A stretch of DNA of 64,000 nucleotides from Ruegeria faecimaris (lineage in GTDB: Bacteria > Pseudomonadota > Alphaproteobacteria > Rhodobacterales > Rhodobacteraceae). The translations under genes were made by a program, and so were the position numbers. The stretch spans positions 1 through 64,000 of the forward strand of contig NZ_FXTE01000004.1 in NCBI RefSeq assembly GCF_900182615.1, given 5' to 3'. The notes under the pieces were generated by a model that did not search any database, had not been told where the DNA came from, and saw only the letters and a list, made by a program, of their open reading frames with translations. Of the stretch, positions 1 to 8,842 are shown piece by piece (positions within the stretch are counted from its first letter, which is position 1; every line of letters begins with the position of its first letter).

Positions 1-156
1 CGCCCCTACACCCGCGAACAGGCCTGCTTCCCCCCGGGCTCCATGGGCGTCGACAAATACTGGTCCCCCGTAAACCGCGTCGACAACGCATACGGCGACC
101 GAAACCTCATCTGCACATGCCCACCAATGGACGCTTACGAAGAAGCCGCAGAGTAA
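1..156 (+). CDS. gcvP: Glycine dehydrogenase (P-protein), C-terminal end only
   Basis: The first 51 codons read in frame from base 1 and end at TAA. They contain the C-terminal signature of the PLP-dependent P-protein of the glycine cleavage system ([19 protein letters not shown], then EEAAE at the end). The P-protein decarboxylates glycine and passes the aminomethyl group to the lipoyl H-protein. The rest of the gene, and probably gcvT and gcvH, lie to the left of the window. The identification rests on the tail alone, but this tail is very well conserved in the family. Confidence 0.9.
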   Translation, partial: RPYTREQACFPPGSMGVDKYWSPVNRVDNAYGDRNLICTCPPMDAYEEAAE

Positions 157-254
157 ACAGACGACAACCAGATCAGCCCCCGCAATGGCCAGGGGCTGAT
201 CCATCCCGGGCCATATGCCTTTGCCTGTGGCCCAGGCTTTTCAGCGGGGGAGAC

Positions 255-1262
255 ATGAAGCATTGCATCTTCGAAAATGACCTAGCCTATCTGGCTGAGC
301 CAACCTCTGCTGCGTTCGTGCGAACCCACAACATCGATGTGATCGTGCGCGATAGTAGTGCATTTGCCTCGGCCGAGATGATCAGGGAATTTTATCATGT
401 CCTGAGCGATCTGACCGGCGACCATTCCTATGTCGTTAATCTGCGTTTGGCTGGTGCGGGGTCTGTAGGAGGACCGCAGTACTGGACCGGAAGAGCGGCT
501 GTTTTCTGGGGCGATTTTTCGGATTGTTGGACGTTGTCCGACGCCGAAAGAACATGGGTCTCACAAGTTCTGAACCTTTCGCCACGGACCGTTCTTGTCG
601 GTGGTGCCGTGCTTGTGCTGGCCCAGATTAGATTGTCGGAAAAAACAGTCGCGGCCATTCACCCCAACTTCGATGCAGCAGCGCGTGAAGCAGGTTTGAC
701 CAACTGTGGTACAGGCACATATCTGGCGGCGCGCGGGCGCACGCATAGCGCGACGACACGTCTGAGTACGCTGCGTTTGTTGGCGGATTTTGTTTCGTTG
801 GACCATGGTGAGAACATGGCAGATAACCTGCGCGGGTTTATCGGCCTGTCCGAACCCAAGCGGGACTGCGAAAGCCAGCTTGCCAATCGCTTGATCCATC
901 GTGCGGGCGGGGATCACCTGGTTATGTCAGCGGTTGAGGCAATGCTGAACCATGTCGAAGAGCCACTCAGGATCACGGATCTTTCGAACATGGTCGGCAC
1001 TTCAACCCGGCAGCTTCAGAGACGGTTTCTGAACAAGACGGGGGCAAAGCTTTTGGCCACATACCGAGAATTGCGTCTGGAACGTGCGCATAGCCTGCTG
1101 CGGTTTACGGATTTGCCACAAATCGAGATTGCCACCGCCACAGGGTTTTCGTCTACAACGTCACTGAAACGTGCTTTTCGAGACCAGTACAAGACGATGC
1201 CGGAAGATATCCGCAGCCTCCGCTTTTCCGGTGGAATGGCGGATCGGGGGCTGGTGAACTGA
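255..1262 (+). CDS. GlxA-like transcriptional regulator (degenerate DJ-1/PfpI domain plus AraC helix-turn-helix)
   Basis: The 335-residue product has a C-terminal AraC/XylS DNA-binding domain (about residues 220-320, with ITDLSNMVGTSTRQLQRRF as the first helix-turn-helix and IATATGFSSTTSLKRAF as the second). The N-terminal part resembles the class I amidotransferase (DJ-1/PfpI) fold of GlxA-type regulators, with the link region SLDHGENMAD typical of them. The usual nucleophile-elbow cysteine is replaced (VLVGGAVLVLA), so the domain is probably a ligand sensor and not an enzyme. I chose ATG 255 because it follows a GGGGGAGA ribosome-binding site; the open frame extends further upstream into gcvP. 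GlxA relatives often control amine or betaine catabolism, so a link to gcvP is possible but not shown. Confidence 0.8.
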   Translation: MKHCIFENDLAYLAEPTSAAFVRTHNIDVIVRDSSAFASAEMIREFYHVLSDLTGDHSYVVNLRLAGAGSVGGPQYWTGRAAVFWGDFSDCWTLSDAERTWVSQVLNLSPRTVLVGGAVLVLAQIRLSEKTVAAIHPNFDAAAREAGLTNCGTGTYLAARGRTHSATTRLSTLRLLADFVSLDHGENMADNLRGFIGLSEPKRDCESQLANRLIHRAGGDHLVMSAVEAMLNHVEEPLRITDLSNMVGTSTRQLQRRFLNKTGAKLLATYRELRLERAHSLLRFTDLPQIEIATATGFSSTTSLKRAFRDQYKTMPEDIRSLRFSGGMADRGLVN

Positions 1263-1544
1263 CAGCTCGTGCAGTGTGCCGATTAGGGCGCACGCATTTG
1301 AAATCTAAATCCGCTGTGGTTGGCGAATCGAAAAAAGCCTGATCAGACCGAATGCAGGGCAGACCGATATTCGGGCTCAGTATGATCCTTTAAGTCTTTG
1401 AAACGCGGATTTCTGCATCCGGATTCTGATTCTGTTCTGCAACATTCTCGTGATTGCTGCAATTCCGTCCCTTTTCTGCCGGAATCGTCACTGATAAACC
1501 CTTGGCCATCGGGCAGTGATTTGTTGAGGGGTACGGGCGGTAAA

Positions 1545-2048
1545 ATGAATACCGGGGTAAACGGTCGTGTTGCCATTTCATGGTCGCAGACAGAGATTGA
1601 TGGGCTAGAGGCGGCGCCTCTGGCATTTTTAAATGTAGGGTCGGCCTGGTCCTGGCGCGGTCAGGCATCGATGCTAGCAGGCAGCGCTGAAGTTGCCGGG
1701 CGTAAAAACGCATTTGCATCAGGTACAATCGGGCGCGTTATTCCTGCCACGACTTTTTCGGATAATGTCGTCGGAACGCTCGAGCTTATGAACGGGGCGC
1801 AACGGTTTTCAGCGTTACTGGTCGTTTCCGATGATGATGAAAGCCCGTCGCTGGTGTTTGAAAGCGGCTGTCCTTCACGCGATCAGGAATTCTGGATCAG
1901 CGCATATACTCAGATCAAGCATCAGAGTGGTGAAGTTGCAGAGCAGGACGGAACTGTCGTCGCGTTTCATCGCAAGGCCACTCAGTTCCAGTACACTGGT
2001 GTCGCGAACCTACGCGCAACTGTAAACGGTGCCACTTTAGCGGAGTAA
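1545..2048 (+). CDS. Hypothetical protein, similar to the N-terminal domain of Roseobacter Hint proteins
   Basis: This encodes 167 residues with no catalytic motif that I can assign. The start (GRVAISWSQTEIDGLEAAPL, then NVGSAWSWRGQA) resembles, from memory, the N-terminal domain that precedes Hint (hedgehog/intein-like) domains in Rhodobacterales proteins. No Hint domain follows: the frame stops after VNGATLAE. It may be a standalone or truncated member. The open frame begins at 1398, but the region before ATG 1545 looks non-coding and cysteine-rich, and TTG 1521 is a further possible start. The ribosome-binding site is weak. It lies between the GlxA-like regulator and the rpsD promoter and appears to be a single-gene unit. 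Confidence 0.5.
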   Translation: MNTGVNGRVAISWSQTEIDGLEAAPLAFLNVGSAWSWRGQASMLAGSAEVAGRKNAFASGTIGRVIPATTFSDNVVGTLELMNGAQRFSALLVVSDDDESPSLVFESGCPSRDQEFWISAYTQIKHQSGEVAEQDGTVVAFHRKATQFQYTGVANLRATVNGATLAE

Positions 2049-2113
2049 ATCCCGTTAGTGGTGCCGTCTTTGAATTGAATTTCAGAAAGTTTCGGTTCCG
2101 TCCGTTCGGCATG

Positions 2114-2141
2114 TTGACTCTGCCAGCGCTGCGGATATAAG
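2114..2141 (+). promoter_or_regulatory. rpsD promoter
   Basis: TTGACT (2114-2119) and TATAAG (2136-2141) are separated by 16 bp, a near-consensus sigma-70 arrangement. It sits about 120 bp before rpsD, which leaves room for a long 5' leader. Confidence 0.65.
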
Positions 2142-2145
2142 CGCG

Positions 2146-2261
2146 GCTTCATTGGTGTTGGTGGCCCCCGCAAGGGGAGGCCTGTCATGAGGGAAACCTC
2201 AAGAGGACAACGCCCTTCATAGTGGCCTATCAGGGCCTCGACCTTAAGAAGGAGATCAGCC
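2146..2261 (+). promoter_or_regulatory. Structured 5' leader of rpsD (three hairpins)
   Basis: Between the promoter and the GTG start the RNA can form three successive hairpins. (1) CCCC-GCAA-GGGG at 2166-2177, with extra GGCC pairing outside (2163-2182). (2) TGAGG-GAAA-CCTCA at 2188-2201. (3) GCCCT...AGGGC at 2212-2236, with an inner ATAG/CTAT stem. Two loops are GNRA tetraloops. Ribosomal protein S4 regulates its own mRNA through leaders in Escherichia coli and Bacillus, so S4 autoregulation is a reasonable inference. I do not recognise this leader as a named RNA family. Confidence 0.5.
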
Positions 2262-2882
2262 GTGACCAAACGCACGTCTGCCAAGTACAAAATCGACCGC
2301 CGGATGGGCGAAAACATCTGGGGTCGTCCGAAATCCCCGGTCAACCGTCGTGAATACGGCCCTGGTCAGCACGGTCAGCGCCGGAAAGGCAAACTGTCTG
2401 ACTTCGGTCTGCAGCTGCGCGCCAAGCAGAAGCTGAAGGGCTACTATGGCGACCTGACCGAAAAGCAGTTCCGCCGCATCTATGCCGAAGCTGTTCGTGT
2501 CAACGGCGATACCGGTGAAAACCTGATTGGTCTGCTGGAACGCCGTCTGGACGCCGTTGTCTATCGCGCCAAATTCGTCGCGACCGTGTTCGCCGCGCGT
2601 CAGTTCGTGAACCACGGCCACGTCACAGTGAACGGCAAGCGGGTCAACATCCCCAGCTACCGTGTCAAAGAAGGCGACGTCATCGAAGTACGTGACAAGT
2701 CCAAGCAACTGGCCGTTGTTCTTGAAGCTGCTGCTCTGGCCGAGCGTGATGTTCCTGATTACATTGACGCCGACCACTCGAAAATGACCGCGACTTTCGT
2801 GCGCGCACCGGGTCTGGGCGATGTGCCTTACCCTGTCATGATGGAACCGAACCTGGTTGTCGAATTCTACGCGAAGAACTAA
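2262..2882 (+). CDS. rpsD: 30S ribosomal protein S4
   Basis: The 206-residue product is ribosomal protein S4, which binds 16S rRNA early in small-subunit assembly. The N-terminal region has the alphaproteobacterial form ([20 protein letters not shown]). The S4 RNA-binding domain lies at about residues 95-160 ([36 protein letters not shown]). The start is GTG at 2262, preceded by a strong AAGAAGGAGA site. It is a single-gene unit with its own promoter, a structured leader and an intrinsic terminator, as is common for rpsD outside the alpha operon in this group. Confidence 0.97.
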   Translation: MTKRTSAKYKIDRRMGENIWGRPKSPVNRREYGPGQHGQRRKGKLSDFGLQLRAKQKLKGYYGDLTEKQFRRIYAEAVRVNGDTGENLIGLLERRLDAVVYRAKFVATVFAARQFVNHGHVTVNGKRVNIPSYRVKEGDVIEVRDKSKQLAVVLEAAALAERDVPDYIDADHSKMTATFVRAPGLGDVPYPVMMEPNLVVEFYAKN

Positions 2883-2907
2883 TCTTCGCCGAAATCGAAA
2901 TTCGAAA

Positions 2908-2933
2908 GGCCGCGCGGTTGCGCGGCCTTTTTT
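2908..2933 (+). terminator. Intrinsic terminator of rpsD
   Basis: GGCCGCGC and GCGCGGCC form a perfect 8-bp stem with a GGTT loop, followed by six T residues and a further T-rich stretch. Confidence 0.9.
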
Positions 2934-3012
2934 CGTTTTAGGGGACTCTGCCCCCAATCACGACCAGCCGCGATGCCCCCCGAGCAATTTTTTTGGCCAA
3001 ATAAAGAGCGGA

Positions 3013-3474
3013 TCAGATTGGCAAGGGTCGTCCTTCTGCAATTGCCTCCATCGCGAAATATGAGGTTACGCTGTCCAGCTCGACTTTTTCGATGAGGCGT
3101 TGATAGACCTTGTCGTACGAAGCCATATCCTGCGTAACAACCTTGAGCTGATAGTCGTAGTCGCCGCCAATGCGGTGAAAGTCCACGACCTCTGGTATCG
3201 TCAGAACATGCCTGCGAAAGGCCTGTAACCACTCGGCCGAGTGGTGCCGCGTACGCAGCATGACGAAGACCACAAGGCTCAGCCCTAGTTTTTCGCGCGC
3301 GATTTGCGCCGTCGATCCGATGATGACGCCCTGATCATTCAGGGCCTTCAGCCGACGCCAGCAGGCGTTTTGCGACAGCCCGATGCGGTCGGCCAATTCT
3401 CGTTGGGACAGCGTAGCGTCGGTTTGCAATTCACGCAGCAGGCGGTGGTCAATATGATCTAGATTTTTTGACAT
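3013..3474 (-). CDS. Lrp/AsnC family transcriptional regulator
   Basis: The 153-residue product has an N-terminal winged helix-turn-helix (DHIDHRLLRELQTDATLSQ, then ELADRIGLSQNACWRRLKAL) and a C-terminal RAM/AsnC ligand-binding domain with the usual G-DYQLKV core. These proteins respond to amino acids and often control a neighbouring metabolic gene. It is divergent from a class V aminotransferase gene across a 103-bp AT-rich gap that holds a perfect palindrome, so it probably regulates that enzyme and itself. The sensed amino acid cannot be read from the sequence. Confidence 0.92.
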   Translation of the reverse strand: MSKNLDHIDHRLLRELQTDATLSQRELADRIGLSQNACWRRLKALNDQGVIIGSTAQIAREKLGLSLVVFVMLRTRHHSAEWLQAFRRHVLTIPEVVDFHRIGGDYDYQLKVVTQDMASYDKVYQRLIEKVELDSVTSYFAMEAIAEGRPLPI

Positions 3475-3477
3475 TCC

Positions 3478-3498
3478 AAATCATATGACACATGATTT
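3478..3498. promoter_or_regulatory. Candidate Lrp operator between the divergent genes
   Basis: AAATCAT (3478-3484) and ATGATTT (3492-3498) form a perfect 7-bp inverted repeat with a 7-bp spacer, starting four bases upstream of the Lrp start codon. A further AATCAT half-site lies at 3543-3548, in front of the aminotransferase. Lrp-type proteins bind AT-rich dyads of about this size. Confidence 0.5.
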
Positions 3499-3577
3499 AT
3501 GAAAACCATCTAAAAATATGCATTATATACCCAACACATATCAATCATATTTGTTGGGAAACTTCGGAGTCCATATA

Positions 3578-4993
3578 ATGACACTTTCCCAATTTCGTTC
3601 TGACATTGAAGCTGCTGTTCGTAGCGACACGTTGCGCGATGGCTTAATCGGCGAGAATGTTATGATCCCGGGGCTGCGCGGGGACATACCTTTGGTTTAC
3701 GCGGATTATGTTGCGTCGGGCCGCGCATTGAAGCAGGTCGAGGATTTTGTGGCCGCGCATGTGTTGCCGTTTTATGCCAACAGCCACACCGAGGCGTCTT
3801 ATTGCGGGGCCTACATGACCCGACTGCGCCGCGAGGCCCGTGCGGAAATCTCCCGGATTGTTGGCGCCGGGGAAAATGATGCGGTGATTTTTACGGGATC
3901 GGGCGCTACAGCGGGTCTCAACCGGCTGGTCAATCTGTTGGGGATCGAGGCCGCAGCACGACCAGTGGTAATGATCGGCCCATATGAGCACCATTCGAAC
4001 ATCCTGCCGTGGCGGGAAAGCAAAGCGCTGGTGATTGAAATCCCCGAAGCATCCGAAGGGGGTGTCGATCTGTCGGCTTTAGAGCGTGCCTTGGTTGAAA
4101 ACGCGGATGCGGATCTGATCGTCGGATCATTTTCGGCCGCTTCGAATGTGACGGGCATAATCACTGATCCCGACCCGGTTACGCGGCTGCTTAAGGCTAA
4201 TGGCGCTGTAGCGGTTTGGGATTATGCGGGCGGTGGGCCTTATCTGCCAATGGAAATGGGCCCGGCGGATGCGCGCAAGGATGCGATCGTGGTCTCTCCT
4301 CATAAATTTGCCGGTGGACCCGGCGCGTCTGGTGTATTGATCGTCAATCAAAACGTTGTGCAGCGAACATGCCCCAGCTGGCCCGGTGGTGGCACTGTGA
4401 GTTTCGTGTCCCCTTGGGGGCATGACTACAGCGCCGATCTTGCAACGCGCGAAGAGGCGGGAACGCCGAATGTCATAGGCGACATCCGTGCCGCGTTGGC
4501 TTTCATGGTCAAGGATGCGGTTGGCGCAGACGAAATCGCAAGGCGCGAGGCGCTTTATAACCAGATGGCATTGGAAGGGTGGGGAGATAACCTAGGTCTG
4601 ACCTTGTTGGGCGCGGACAATCCACATCGGTTGCCGATTTTTTCCTTTCTTGTTCATGACAGTAAAGGTCAGCCGGTGCACCAGCAGTTATTCACCCGGA
4701 TGCTGAGTGATGTTTATGGCATTCAAGCGCGGGGCGGGTGTGCTTGTGCAGGGCCCTATGCCCATCGGTTGCTGGGTATTGATCGTGCAGCCTCGGAGCA
4801 GTTGCATGCGGCGCTTGGTGCTGGTGAAGAGTTGAAAAAACCCGGTTGGGTGCGTCTGAACTTTTCATATCTGATGTCCCAAGAGACTGTCCGCTTCATC
4901 ATCGACAGCGTCAATGACCTGTCCCGGCGGACCGAAGAATTTACCCCCTTTTACGACGCCGACCCGGCGACAGCCCGCTTCAAGGCGGCTTAA
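3578..4993 (+). CDS. Class V aminotransferase, cysteine desulfurase-like PLP enzyme
   Basis: The 471-residue product is a fold-type I PLP enzyme of the class V family. Visible residues are H138 (YEHHSN), the PLP-ring aspartate D215 (WDYAGG), the Schiff-base lysine K243 (SPHKFAGG) and a cysteine loop RGGCAC (C388, C390) like that of cysteine desulfurases. The REEAGTPN segment also fits that group. It is longer than SufS (about 410 residues) because of an extended N-terminus and C-terminal tail. No suf or isc genes are nearby, so a catabolic lyase or epimerase role under the divergent Lrp regulator is equally possible. ATG 3578 was chosen because CGGAG precedes it; the frame is open from 3518. 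Confidence 0.8.
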   Translation: MTLSQFRSDIEAAVRSDTLRDGLIGENVMIPGLRGDIPLVYADYVASGRALKQVEDFVAAHVLPFYANSHTEASYCGAYMTRLRREARAEISRIVGAGENDAVIFTGSGATAGLNRLVNLLGIEAAARPVVMIGPYEHHSNILPWRESKALVIEIPEASEGGVDLSALERALVENADADLIVGSFSAASNVTGIITDPDPVTRLLKANGAVAVWDYAGGGPYLPMEMGPADARKDAIVVSPHKFAGGPGASGVLIVNQNVVQRTCPSWPGGGTVSFVSPWGHDYSADLATREEAGTPNVIGDIRAALAFMVKDAVGADEIARREALYNQMALEGWGDNLGLTLLGADNPHRLPIFSFLVHDSKGQPVHQQLFTRMLSDVYGIQARGGCACAGPYAHRLLGIDRAASEQLHAALGAGEELKKPGWVRLNFSYLMSQETVRFIIDSVNDLSRRTEEFTPFYDADPATARFKAA

Positions 4994-5058
4994 GGGAATT
5001 GCCGCTTTTCTCAACGCTTTGAGACGGGTATGAGGGGCTTCTAAATACGGAGCCTCTT

Positions 5059-6144
5059 ATGACCCAGATCACCCCTCAACCCGGCATTATGGACATCGCG
5101 CTTTATCAGGGCGGCCAGTCGAAGGTGGCGGGGGTCGACCATGTGATCAAGTTGAGCTCGAACGAAAACCCCTTTGGCCCTAGCCCCAAAGCGATCGAAG
5201 CAGTGCGTGACAGTGCGGCCACCCTGAACCGGTATCCCAGTACAGATCACGCCAGTCTGCGTATGGCCATTGGCGAACGCCACGGGCTGGACCCGGCGCG
5301 AATTATCTGCGGCGTGGGCAGTGACGAGGTGCTGCAATTCGTGGCACAGGCTTATGCCGGTCCGGGGGATGAGGTTATCTATACCGAACACGGATTTTCG
5401 ATGTACCCGATCATCGCTCGGATGGCGGGGGCAACTCCGGTGATGGTGCCTGAAACCGATCGTCACGTGGATGTGGACAACATTCTTGCCGCTGTGACTG
5501 ACCAGACCCGGATCGTGTTCGTGACCAATCCGGGCAATCCGACATCGACCATGATCCCCGAGGCTGATCTTATCCGACTGGCCGAAAGCTTGCCGCAGAC
5601 CTGTCTGATGGTGATTGATGGCGCCTATGCCGAGTTTGTCGAAGGGTTCGACGGAGGCCGCGCTCTGGTGGATCGGTTCGAGAATGTGATCATGACGCGG
5701 ACCTTTTCCAAGATCTATGGACTGGGTGGGATGCGGGTCGGTTGGGGCTATGCGGCGCAAGAGATCATTGATGTGCTGAACCGGGTGCGCCAGCCCTTCA
5801 ACCTGTCGCTGACTGCGTTGGCCGCTGCCGAAGCCGCCATAAAGGACGAAGAGTACCTGACCTTTTGCCACAGCGAAAATGCACGCTTGCGGGTTTGGCT
5901 TTCGGCCCAGTTGTCCAAAATCGGCGTATCTTCGGATGCGTCCAGCACTAATTTTATTCTCGCCCGCTTTAAGGATCAGGCCGAGGCCGAAGCGTGCGAC
6001 GATTACCTCAAGACACAGGGTTTGATCGTGCGCCGCGTGGCGGGATATAACCTGCCAAATGCTCTTCGGATCACGGTTGGGGACGAGGAGGCTTGTCGCC
6101 GTGTCGTTGCGGCCATAACCGCTTTCAAAGGGGGCGCCGCATGA
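5059..6144 (+). CDS. hisC: Histidinol-phosphate aminotransferase
   Basis: The 361-residue product belongs to the class I/II PLP aminotransferases of the HisC subgroup. It transaminates imidazole-acetol phosphate with glutamate in histidine synthesis, and in many bacteria it also acts on aromatic keto acids. The start is typical ([19 protein letters not shown]), the PLP lysine is in [16 protein letters not shown] and the aspartate side-chain region is IDGAYAEF. It overlaps tyrC by ATGA, the arrangement in which HisC supplies the tyrosine/phenylalanine branch. Confidence 0.92.
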   Translation: MTQITPQPGIMDIALYQGGQSKVAGVDHVIKLSSNENPFGPSPKAIEAVRDSAATLNRYPSTDHASLRMAIGERHGLDPARIICGVGSDEVLQFVAQAYAGPGDEVIYTEHGFSMYPIIARMAGATPVMVPETDRHVDVDNILAAVTDQTRIVFVTNPGNPTSTMIPEADLIRLAESLPQTCLMVIDGAYAEFVEGFDGGRALVDRFENVIMTRTFSKIYGLGGMRVGWGYAAQEIIDVLNRVRQPFNLSLTALAAAEAAIKDEEYLTFCHSENARLRVWLSAQLSKIGVSSDASSTNFILARFKDQAEAEACDDYLKTQGLIVRRVAGYNLPNALRITVGDEEACRRVVAAITAFKGGAA

Positions 6145-7061
6145 GCCAGGTATATGACCGCGTTGCGCTGATCGGGTTGGGCCTGATCGCATCGTCGATG
6201 TTCTGGGCGATTAAACGTGCTGGATTGGCCGCCGAAGTAACCGGCTATGCCCGGTCCGAGGCCACGCGCGACACCGCGCGCAAGATTGGCCTATGCGACC
6301 GGATCTGCGACACCGCGCAAGAGGCCGTCGAGGGCGCAGACCTTGTGGTTCTATGCGTGCCGGTCGGAGCGATGGGCGCGGTAGCGCAGGAGATTGCGCC
6401 TGCCCTGAAGTCGGGCGCGACCGTGTCAGATGTGGGTTCGGTCAAGCGGCATGTCATTCAGGATGTCTCGCCTCACATCCCGCAGGGCGTTCATTTCATT
6501 CCCGCGCATCCGCTGGCCGGGACCGAGCATTCCGGCCCTGAATCCGGATTTGCCGAGCTGTTCGATAATCGGTGGTGCCTATTGGTGCCGGTAGAGGGCT
6601 CGGACCCGGAGGCCGTTGCGCGACTACGCTCATTGTGGACGGGGTTGGGGTCGAATGTTGATGAGATGGATGCCGATCACCATGATCTGGTTCTGGCGGT
6701 TACATCCCATGCGCCCCACCTTATCGCCTATACGATGGTCGGCGTAGCGGATGATCTGCGCCGTGTGACCGATAGCGAGGTCATCAAATACTCGGCCGCG
6801 GGCTTTCGGGATTTCACCCGGATCGCGGCCTCGGACCCGACTATGTGGCGCGATGTGTTTCTGACCAACAAGGATGCGACGCTAGAGATATTGGGGCGTT
6901 TCACTGAAGAACTGTTTGCGCTGCAGCGGGCCATTCGTACAGGTGACGGCGATCAGCTGTTCGATTATTTCACGCGCACACGTGCGATCCGGCGCGGGAT
7001 CATTGATGCCGGGCAGGATACGGACGCGCCGGATTTTGGTCGCGGGAATACCAACCCATGA
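6141..7061 (+). CDS. tyrC: Prephenate/arogenate dehydrogenase
   Basis: The 306-residue product has an N-terminal NAD(P) Rossmann motif ([12 protein letters not shown]) and the prephenate dehydrogenase motifs [15 protein letters not shown] and [13 protein letters not shown]. It performs the oxidative decarboxylation of prephenate or arogenate in tyrosine synthesis; a lone domain without chorismate mutase is usual in alphaproteobacteria. ATG 6141 overlaps the hisC stop (ATGA), which fixes the start although the open frame begins earlier. The stop also overlaps the next ATG, which indicates translational coupling across three genes. Confidence 0.92.
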   Translation: MSQVYDRVALIGLGLIASSMFWAIKRAGLAAEVTGYARSEATRDTARKIGLCDRICDTAQEAVEGADLVVLCVPVGAMGAVAQEIAPALKSGATVSDVGSVKRHVIQDVSPHIPQGVHFIPAHPLAGTEHSGPESGFAELFDNRWCLLVPVEGSDPEAVARLRSLWTGLGSNVDEMDADHHDLVLAVTSHAPHLIAYTMVGVADDLRRVTDSEVIKYSAAGFRDFTRIAASDPTMWRDVFLTNKDATLEILGRFTEELFALQRAIRTGDGDQLFDYFTRTRAIRRGIIDAGQDTDAPDFGRGNTNP

Positions 7062-7777
7062 GGCGCGGCTGGAGCGGTCTGTCGATTGGGTGGTTGGTAC
7101 TTGGTGCCACAATGGGGAATGCAACGCCATCGGAACACCGGTTGACCCCCGATGACCAACCGGTTCTGGCCTTTGCCGCTCCGGTCGGGATGCAGCCAGA
7201 GTTGCAGCCGAATACGCTGGTACAGCAGGTGCTGTTCAAAAAGCGTAAGCTGCGCAAAACATCGGTCTGCGGGAATATCGAAATTCAGGGCAAGTCGGTG
7301 GGTAATGTTCCCGGCAAGATCAAAGCCTGCGGGATCAAGGAAGCGGTACAGATCACCTCAGTTTCTGGTGTGGCGCTTAGCCGTCCGTCCACCATGGATT
7401 GCGGCACAGCAATTGCGCTGAACCAATGGGTCGAGAAAAGCGTGAAGCCCACCTTCAAAAGGCGCGGTCCCGTTGTCGAACTGCAGGTCGCGGCCCACTA
7501 CGCATGCCGAACGCGCAACAACCGCAAGGGTGCGCGGATATCGGAACACGGTAAGGGCCGGGCCATAGACATATCAGGTTTCAAGATGGCGAATGGCGAG
7601 GTTGTGACCGTTCTGAACGGTTGGCGCAAGAACCCGTCAAAGAAGCAACTGACCAAGATCTGGCGCGCCGCCTGCGGGCCGTTCGGAACGGTACTTGGCC
7701 CGAATGCGGACCGGTATCACCGGGATCATTTTCACTTGGACACAGCCCGGTATCGCCGTGGCCCGTACTGCCGTTAA
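7058..7777 (+). CDS. Extensin-like family protein, exported, with M15-like metal motifs
   Basis: The 239-residue product has a probable N-terminal export signal and a C-terminal extensin-like domain (about residues 65-239) with at least six cysteines that could form disulfides. The motifs SEHGKGRAIDI and HRDHFHLD match the zinc-site pattern of M15 D-Ala-D-Ala carboxypeptidases, so a role in peptidoglycan trimming is plausible though unproven. Its ATG overlaps the tyrC stop. The reason for coupling to tyrosine synthesis is not evident. Its stop overlaps the stop of the convergent DUF2125 gene. Confidence 0.8.
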   Translation: MRRGWSGLSIGWLVLGATMGNATPSEHRLTPDDQPVLAFAAPVGMQPELQPNTLVQQVLFKKRKLRKTSVCGNIEIQGKSVGNVPGKIKACGIKEAVQITSVSGVALSRPSTMDCGTAIALNQWVEKSVKPTFKRRGPVVELQVAAHYACRTRNNRKGARISEHGKGRAIDISGFKMANGEVVTVLNGWRKNPSKKQLTKIWRAACGPFGTVLGPNADRYHRDHFHLDTARYRRGPYCR

Positions 7778-8775
7778 CGCAGGATCAACCGCGGGGCCGG
7801 ACCAAGGGGTAGCGGGCCAAGCGCCACATAGCCCTCACGGAAGTTCAACTGCAGATCCAGCGAATCGGGATTGCCCCCCAAGCCAGCCATGAATTTCAGG
7901 GCACGTGTCACAGGGTCTACCGCCTGATCGGGCAGGGCCCCTGCGGCGTTGGCCATGGCAACCATCTCACGCCAATTTTCGGCCTTGATCGAAATCTCTC
8001 CGGTAGGAATACCCTGATCGTCTACGTCCAGCTCTCCGGCAGCGAACAGGCGCAATGCACCCCATTTCATCTCAGCCAGACGCAGGTCGATCCGGGTGGG
8101 CTGAGGTCGGCTTTGTTCCAGTGCAGATCGATCCCACGGTTTGTCAAAGGTGGCGACCATATCCATTTCCAGCGCATCGAATGTCTGGGGCAGTGTGGTG
8201 GCGGAATGCATCATGGCGCGCAGATCATCGCCGGGGGAAAAGCCATCGATCCGCGCGCTGATCGCATAGGCTTGAGGATTTTCGGTTTGCTCCATCACCA
8301 GACCAAGCGTGGTTCCCGCTGCTAGCAAATCAGCATCATTGGCAACGGACCATGGTCCGGCAGTCAGAGACATTTTCTCTAGCACCAGCGCGACACCAGG
8401 TTGCAACTGCAGCTCGGCCTGCAGGTCAGCTGCAACGATGGTCGACGTTTGATCGAAATAGGACAGCAGCTGCGGCGTTTCCGCGAAACGCAGAACCTGT
8501 CGACCCGGCCAGATCGCGGGGCTTTGGAATTCGATCCAGTCGGCGCTCCAGGCGGTGCCGTTGACCGGGTCGGCCAGAGCGGGGCTGTTCAGTCGGGTGA
8601 CGTGGTTGAATGGATAGCCTGCTGTGGCTACGTCCGAAAAATCGGCCAGCCAGCCTCTTTCTTGTTGGTTGTCGAACCAAGTTGTGATCGCGTTGCGCAA
8701 TCCATATCCGGCGACGAACCAATAGGCGCTCCAGATCGCAGTGATGAAAATGACTACTCGTATTAGCCCGCGCAT
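7774..8775 (-). CDS. DUF2125 domain-containing protein
   Basis: The 333-residue product has one N-terminal hydrophobic segment (about residues 5-25, VVIFITAIWSAYWFVAGYGL) followed by a long extracytoplasmic part matching DUF2125, a family found largely in alphaproteobacteria. The charge distribution suggests a periplasmic protein anchored in the inner membrane. No function is known to me. It ends tail to tail with the extensin-like gene with a 4-bp overlap, and its start faces the ChaC-like gene across a 67-bp divergent gap. Confidence 0.85.
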   Translation of the reverse strand: MRGLIRVVIFITAIWSAYWFVAGYGLRNAITTWFDNQQERGWLADFSDVATAGYPFNHVTRLNSPALADPVNGTAWSADWIEFQSPAIWPGRQVLRFAETPQLLSYFDQTSTIVAADLQAELQLQPGVALVLEKMSLTAGPWSVANDADLLAAGTTLGLVMEQTENPQAYAISARIDGFSPGDDLRAMMHSATTLPQTFDALEMDMVATFDKPWDRSALEQSRPQPTRIDLRLAEMKWGALRLFAAGELDVDDQGIPTGEISIKAENWREMVAMANAAGALPDQAVDPVTRALKFMAGLGGNPDSLDLQLNFREGYVALGPLPLGPAPRLILR

Positions 8776-8842
8776 TGCTAATGGCCCTTTTTCCCGCCTT
8801 GAAATTGATGTTTATAGGCGCAAACGGGCAAGGACCAGTGCT

